Of a stretch of DNA of 35,068 nt, positions 30,201 to 35,068 are shown in pieces. The notes beneath the pieces were generated by a model. It made no database searches, had not been told where the DNA came from, and saw only the letters and a program-made list of their open reading frames with translations. This DNA is from Spirogloea muscicola. Lineage: Eukaryota; Streptophyta; Zygnematophyceae; Spirogloeales; Spirogloeaceae. The DNA lies in NCBI GenBank assembly GCA_009602725.1, contig WELB01000088.1, positions 456,448 through 491,515 on the forward strand, written 5' to 3'. Position 1 is the first letter of the stretch. Every line of letters starts with the position of its first letter. The translations under genes were made by a program, and so were the position numbers.

Positions 30201-32586
30201 TGTGCAGTTGCCAGAGGGCCTTGACATGAGTGTGCGGCTCATGCTACCAGGAGAATTGGCTCTGGTGACAAGCAACTCTGGTCATGCATATGACTCCTTC
30301 GCCAGGTTTGTGTAATCCTCAAAGACCAGGTCCTCTCACACATTAATGTGTGAGAGGAGTGTATTGCAAGTTGTTAGGTGGTGTCTGTTCAGTGACAAGT
30401 GCTCCAAGGCTGTTCCTATCAATACACACTTCTATTGCGTCACTCGATGCAGCCTGGACCAGTGTCATTGAGCTTGTGAATAGTGCACCATTTCCAGGCC
30501 ACCAGAGGTGCCTCCCGGCTCGAGGGTGCAATGGGAAGTCGAGTTGTTGAGCTTCACTCGTCCCAGAGTACTGCTCATAGCATCCTCCAGGTCAATGTCA
30601 AGTGGTCTAATGCAGAGTATTGGACAAATATTATTCTATAGTCAGCACTTGACTTTGCTGCAACCTCTGATTGCCTGGGGCTGTAATGTGGCACTGACTT
30701 TAAGTTACAAGTGATGGCATGCAGCAATGGGATGGCCTTTCATTTGAGGAGATTATGTCTGACACGGAGGCATTGAAGGCAGTCGTGAGTTTCATTCTCT
30801 GCTTATTAAGGGATTGGATACAGGGGCAAAAGAGTCATAACATATCACAGTTGCTCTTCGAATGGCAGTTCACTTACCTTGTGTAGCCGACATGTTGTCA
30901 GCAAGGGAGGCTGCTCGCGAGATTTTGCACAGCAAGCTTGAGGAGCTTTGCTGTGGTTGGCTCTGCTAGCTGCTTATCAATGACACTCCCCTAATAAGGT
31001 GGCTTGCCCTGCTTGTCAGGCAAATGATGTCTTTCGGAGGGATTGCATTGCCCTTGCAAGACTCAAGTATGAGAAAGTACGATACACATTTACGGCTTTA
31101 TTTGTCAGAAGCCTCTTGGATCGATCTTAGCAGTCATTTTGCTGCTAGCTGCCAGCATATGGTGTTGTGAGTTGTAGCCAGCTTAGCAGTAAGGCACTTC
31201 TCACCTGCATAATGGCAATGCATTTGTTCAACGCTTCTCAGCTCCTTCGGGAACTGGGGAATGTCCACCCTCACGATGACCAAGAAAAGAACCTCTTGCA
31301 GACAGCACGGGTGAGTGCACCCTACACTTCCTACTCGCAGTGACTTAGCATGCGCTCATGTTGTGCTTGGAGTTAAGCATACACTCAGCCCTCTTGTCGA
31401 GATGAGGAGGGGTAGGGTTCACTTGAGCTTGATTTGACTTAAAGCAGAGTGTCAGTGGAAATTTATGACCGATTTACATAATTTTCTTTTGTCATGGATC
31501 AACTTTGCTCGTTACCAAATAGTATCATCACTAACTTCTTCACTCTTGTTCTTACACAGGAATCACTTCAACTTAACATAGCTGCATGTTTCCACAGATT
31601 GCAAGAGTTTGCAAGAGCTATTGAGGTTGCCAACAAGGTAAGACATGCATTAGTGGCCTCATAGCAGATGTTGATGTTCTTGTATGCTTTGATAGGAAAT
31701 TTGTCAACCACAAGCTTATCTGAGATTAGTACATGAAAAGTTAAGATGTAGTGATTCACAAAACGCAGGACCATTCCAAACGCCATGGTGCAGGTTTTAG
31801 AAGGGAGTCCATTTCATGGGAAGGCCCTGTACAGACGTGGGAATGCTTACATGAGTCAGGGAGATTATGACGAGGCCAGAGAAGACTTCTTGCTTGTGAG
31901 TTACTCTGAATAGCACCTATGCATATAGGAGTGTCTATATGACCACCAGGTCATTTACTGACTGGAGTCTGAAGTGTTTGGGCAGAGTTGGTTGGCGCTC
32001 GTCCTGAGGTTTCGTGTATTGGTGATATGAGTTGCTTGGAAAGTGCACGACTTGGCATGGTGCATCCGAAACAGATCTCTATATTGATATGTGCAATACT
32101 TGCATGTAACAGATGGCCAAAGCAGACGCCAACTTAGAAACAGAGGCAAAGGCAGCACTTGCCAGGTTGAAAAGACGAGAGCAGGTCAGCTTTCATGGTG
32201 AAGGCCGTGTAGCTAGATTTAGTGGTCTTGAGCACTTCGAAGCAGCTCTATTTTTAAAAACAGCTCATGCATTGGCCTTCTAGGATTCTTATCAGCCTGG
32301 AAAATTGTGTAGGTAGGAACTTCGCTCCCATGGCTTTGTGATGTCGCTTACACTTGCTTTAATGTCGTATGTACTTCAGGATGAAGCCTCTAAACAGCGC
32401 AAGCAATTCAAGGGTTTGTTTGACAAGAAGCCAGGGATGTTGAGTGAGGAACCTCTGCAGATGCCAGCAGCAGCAAGCACGCAGGAAATTCCACGGTCTA
32501 AGTCAACTATTGCAAGTATTGCTTCTGTTCTTCACCACATTGACGACTTTGTTAAGGCAAAAATGAGGGTGTGTACCATCTTGTGA
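27250..32586 (+). CDS. PAS1: PASTICCINO1-like FKBP-TPR protein
   Basis: Homologue of plant PAS1, an immunophilin-like scaffold of the ER very-long-chain fatty-acid elongase. Exons: 27250-27311, 27673-27787, 28128-28197, 28368-28456, 28622-28777, 28985-29043, 29233-29330, 29540-29759, 29940-30088, 30208-30305, 30498-30567, 30725-30784, 31020-31076, 31242-31310, 31560-31637, 31794-31895, 32113-32184, 32380-32586. Three FKBP-like domains: first VILGKSKLMKAW and FEIEVLAF; second YFEVELLQIIQVRDMLGDG; third DCPLEDSTVLLHYKGTL and PEGLDMSVRLMLPGE. Then TPRs (ARLKYEKLLRELGNVHP; LQLNIAACFHRLQEF; KALYRRGNAYMSQGDYDEAR) and the basic KQRKQFKGLFDKKPG tail. Exon 29233-29330 has one base too many: AGG TGA C breaks the frame exactly where the family continues. 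The intron at 29331 starts with GC. The end may be the TGA at 32584-32586 or a further splice. Confidence 0.92.
30331..30358. repeat. Perfect 28-base palindrome in a PAS1 intron
   Basis: The left arm tcctctcacacatt is followed at once by its exact reverse complement aatgtgtgagagga, with no spacer. It begins 25 bases after the end of the exon 30208-30305, inside the 192-base intron 30306-30497. Confidence 0.97.
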
Positions 32587-33332
32587 TAAACTTTGACAAT
32601 AATTACAGTCGTTTGCTTCTGTGAGAAGCTGACTGGCAGAGTCCATATTAGTCCTTTGTTTTCAGCAAAGATACCTGTTGATCGTTAGTCTGTTGTGTTA
32701 ACTTACACATTCCTTGGGCCACCAATGTTGCGCACAAGAATGCATATATGTATATATCTAGAATACATCAGCCACTGACTCTTCCACTTATAATACTTGG
32801 TAGAAGCCAGAAGCTGGATCAACGAGAGGTTTGCAGTCATGTCCTACATTTCTTTGTACGAGCTGACTATGTGCCAAAAATCCGCAGAGAGGGGCGACAT
32901 CATCCACGGTTGCTTGCCTAAATGCAAGAGCCACCAATCACAACCTGCAACAAATAGAGAACGTGTGCAGACCCAGAGCCAGATGAGGCCCGGGTGCTTC
33001 CGTCTGAAAGCAAGTTCACCTAAGTCGTCGTGCTCTACAAGCCCCATCAAGGTGGCGTCCTGAAGGTCGACCAGATGGCAACGGAGCACAGACAGAAGTC
33101 GCTGGCATGCCCGATTTGATGGACTTTCAAATTATCCTTTGACTTAAGAAGGTGCTCTCGAAGATTTTGTCAGCATTGCTAACTTCAAAGCCCTCTCGCC
33201 GATGTTTCTCTTGCACCTGTCACATTTATTCTCAAATTAATACTCCGCAGCTGGCAAGCATGCAGGTACTGTTGGTTGAGAAGAGGCTCATGCTGCAGGC
33301 ACCTCATTCATGGTGGTGTGGTGAGGTCGCTG
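32587..33332. other. Gap between converging PAS1 and DUF1338 genes
   Basis: Presumed 3' UTRs of both genes, with an AT-rich patch near 32740-32765. Open frames on both strands at 32797-33089 mirror each other; the minus one reads LVDLQDATLMGLVEHDDL but was not assigned to a family. Confidence 0.5.
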
Positions 33333-35068
33333 TTACAGGCAGACTAAGAGGTAACGGTTTTCTGTCATGCGCTCCATTTCAGCTGGCCAAGACGATCTAC
33401 TCTGGTCGCAAGGAAGAAGGCTCATTACCAGCTCTAACGGTAGGTGTGAGAATGTAGCCAAGACACGCCGCTCCGCAAACTCAATGTACGAGGCTGGCAC
33501 TTGCAGCGTCTCGCCATTTGCAAAGACATAAGGCACCAGGTCTGCTATTGTAGCAGACTGTAGCAGGCCACCATCCGGACTCACTGCACCAGGACGATAG
33601 CTCGTAAGTCATGTGCAATTTGTGCTTCACACAAGCCACACATGTGGGCACATCCACACTAAGCGACAAGTTTTGAAAGACCTCCACTTCTCCTCCCACT
33701 GTCACAGGCCTCGAAGTTAGTACAGAGATTCAAGAGACGTGATGGTCAAGCCAGAATAGAGTCTAACCTTTGATGACATTGCCCTCCTCATTGAGAATAA
33801 ATCCATCATCTTGCAGTGCATTCACAAGGCACTCCAGGTCATTTAGATTTGGCTGCAGGCGGTGGACCGAGACAGTGGCGTGATTGAGGGCGAACCCATT
33901 CACCAGCGTCCATGCCGCATACTCGCTCTCTCTGACACCGTGCCAATCAGAGGCAATATCAAACTACCTCATCACCAATATCGTGCTCAAGCGTCCAGTT
34001 CTCCAACAGAAGGAAGACCTTCTCTGGCTCAGAAGAGAAGCAGACTGCTGACATTCGTCCTTGACATCAGGCCAGGGTCTGAAGCAGGTGGAGCCTAATG
34101 CAGCGGCGCCAAGGATTCTCAGGGACTTCCGACTGGACCTGAAGTCACCTACCTGGCGAGAGCCTGATAGTCAGCAATAGCAGGAACTGGCCAGGGCAGG
34201 ATGCCAGTGATGCTGCTGACCATCGCGTGCTGGGCGAGAGCAGCGGCAGCGGCGGTGTACCTCCTGATCACGCTCTGCGGCCAGAGGCAGCCAGGCGAAG
34301 GCGGCTGTGATGCCCAAGGATTGACTAGATGCACTTTCATGAGGTGACTTCGTGGGCGAGCTTCACAGCTTGGGGGAAATGGAGCGTGTATCGAGTGATA
34401 GCGGGCCTGATCGGCCAAGTACAATCCGGCAATACAAGCACATCGATAGATGTGCATCACCTGCTGCTAAGCGGACCCGCTCAGTACCCACGAGTCAGCA
34501 CGTAGAGGTCGCTTGGGGCTTGGCATCCTGGCCGCCCCAGCGAAGCCGAGGGCCCACCTGGGCTGGCGCGCTGAGCTCGTCGACGAGCAGCTCGGAGATG
34601 AAGACCCTGGGCAGCGGGCCCGCGAACTCGTCGCCGCCGGCCGCCAGGTCCTCCGGGCCGCCGTCGTTCGCCTCCAGCGGCGGCGCGAACCAGAAGGCGC
34701 GCAGCTTCTTGGCGCTAAATCGCAGCTCGTCACGGCGCTGGTAGCCGGCGGCCAGGAAGAAGGCGGCCAGCGCGTCGATGCCCAGCCCGTCAACCTGCCC
34801 GGTCGCCGCGGAGGAGCTGCGCCATCAGTGACGGCGGGCGCATGGAGCGAGCGCGGCGAGGAGCTGGGAGGCGCCAGCCATCGCGCCGCCGCCGCCGCCG
34901 CCGCCGTAGAGTTTAGGGTTTAGGGTTGAATTTTAAGTTTAGGGTTTAGGCCCTCACGCCGAAGGAGCGGAAGGCGACGTGGTCGAGGGCTGTGGGCCCG
35001 CCACCGCGGCGCCGCACGAGGCCCAGCGCCGCGGCCGCGCCGGGGTTGCGGGCCAGGTACCGCGCCAG
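33333..35068 (-). CDS. DUF1338 (FLO7/HglS-like) 2-oxoadipate dioxygenase/decarboxylase family (5' end cut by window)
   Basis: Member of the family whose bacterial form turns 2-oxoadipate into D-2-hydroxyglutarate in lysine breakdown; the rice form, FLO7, acts in amyloplasts. Minus-strand exons: 35068-34958 (partial), 34794-34558, 34274-34153, 33931-33768, 33583-33333; all joins keep phase. Family marks in order: ALDHVAFRSFG directly joined to VDGLGIDALAAFF, GYQRRDELRFSAKKLRAFWF, GPLPRVFISELLVDELS, RESEYAAWTLVNGFALNHAT, DGFILNEEGNVIK, SPDGGLLQSATIAD and VPASYIEFAERRVL. The metal ligands expected for the fold are present: His in ALDHVAF, His in ALNHAT and Glu in YIEFAER. The N terminus, including any transit peptide, lies beyond 35068. 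The last exon is read to its stop, but a splice at LPLEL (gtaatg) is also possible. The first visible intron holds telomere-type repeats. Confidence 0.92.
34911..34950. repeat. Telomere-type TTTAGGG cluster in the DUF1338 intron
   Basis: Reads gtttagggtttagggttg, then an AT spacer, then gtttagggtttagg: four TTTAGGG-like units in two pairs. It begins right after the donor of the 34958 exon, within the intron 34795-34957. Alongside, a GCC run (34882-34905) occupies the same intron. Confidence 0.85.

Noticed and set aside
30890-30955. Open piece considered as a PAS1 exon
   Set aside because: It is out of phase with both neighbours, and the exons 30725-30784 and 31020-31076 join directly in phase with the family TPR sequence.
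32844-33089. Minus-strand open frame with LVDLQDATLMGLVEHDDL
   Set aside because: It reads somewhat protein-like but lies in a convergent 3' region, has no recognised family and no supported splice sites; kept only as a note.
34467-34923. Plus- and minus-strand arginine-rich open frames near the right end
   Set aside because: They are shadows of the DUF1338 exon 34558-34794 in other frames.
1-35068. CRISPR arrays, bacterial operons, riboswitches and tRNA/rRNA genes
   Set aside because: None was recognised; the window is intron-rich eukaryotic DNA. A tRNA scan was not possible by eye, so short RNA genes cannot be fully excluded.

Overview
This window is nuclear DNA from a photosynthetic eukaryote of the plant lineage, most likely a green alga and possibly a trebouxiophyte-like chlorophyte; the clade is inference. 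Evidence seen: genes split into 50-250 base exons by introns with GT..AG borders (often ending ttgcag or ctgcag), very GC-rich first exons that fade into more balanced sequence, TTTAGGG-type (plant telomere) motifs inside introns, and a gene set of plant families: chloroplast SRP54, a plant-type protein O-fucosyltransferase, LFR, CGI-58, PASTICCINO1 and a FLO7-like DUF1338 enzyme. All family names come from recognising translated motifs, not from a database search.

Layout, left to right. 1-4496 (+): chloroplast SRP54, cut by the left edge. 4497-6430: non-coding, holding a fold-back repeat. 6431-9717 (+): O-fucosyltransferase-like type II membrane protein. 9718-10684: non-coding plus a repeat. 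About 10655-12294 (-): LFR-like ARM-repeat (SWI/SNF subunit) gene, apparently incomplete at both ends. About 12431-15469 (+): CGI-58/ABHD5-like alpha/beta hydrolase, divergent from LFR. 16617-17251 (+): broken non-LTR retrotransposon. 17357-20953 (+): START-domain lipid-binding protein whose best in-frame ATG lies inside a repeat. 20954-23601: mostly unassigned, repeats and a CGG run. 23602-25613 (+): membrane-anchored FkbM-like methyltransferase with frame breaks near its 5' end. 25614-27249: repeat cluster with a reverse-transcriptase scrap. 27250-32586 (+): PASTICCINO1-like FKBP-TPR protein. 33333-35068 (-): DUF1338 2-oxoadipate dioxygenase-like enzyme, cut by the right edge.

The genes do not form an operon. 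Two loose themes are visible. One is lipid biology: CGI-58 (lipid droplets), the START protein (lipid transfer) and PAS1 (very-long-chain fatty-acid elongation). The other is the plastid: cpSRP54 and possibly the FLO7-like enzyme. The shared feature is two short repeat families (called R1 and R2 here) that sit in or beside almost every intergenic space and appear to supply a start codon to one gene and a stop codon to another.

Two N bases (10753, 17504) and several one-base frame breaks in otherwise well conserved exons suggest residual assembly errors, so broken frames should be read with care. Exon borders were placed by hand from splice consensus, reading-frame continuity and family knowledge; cpSRP54, the fucosyltransferase and the DUF1338 gene close perfectly in phase.
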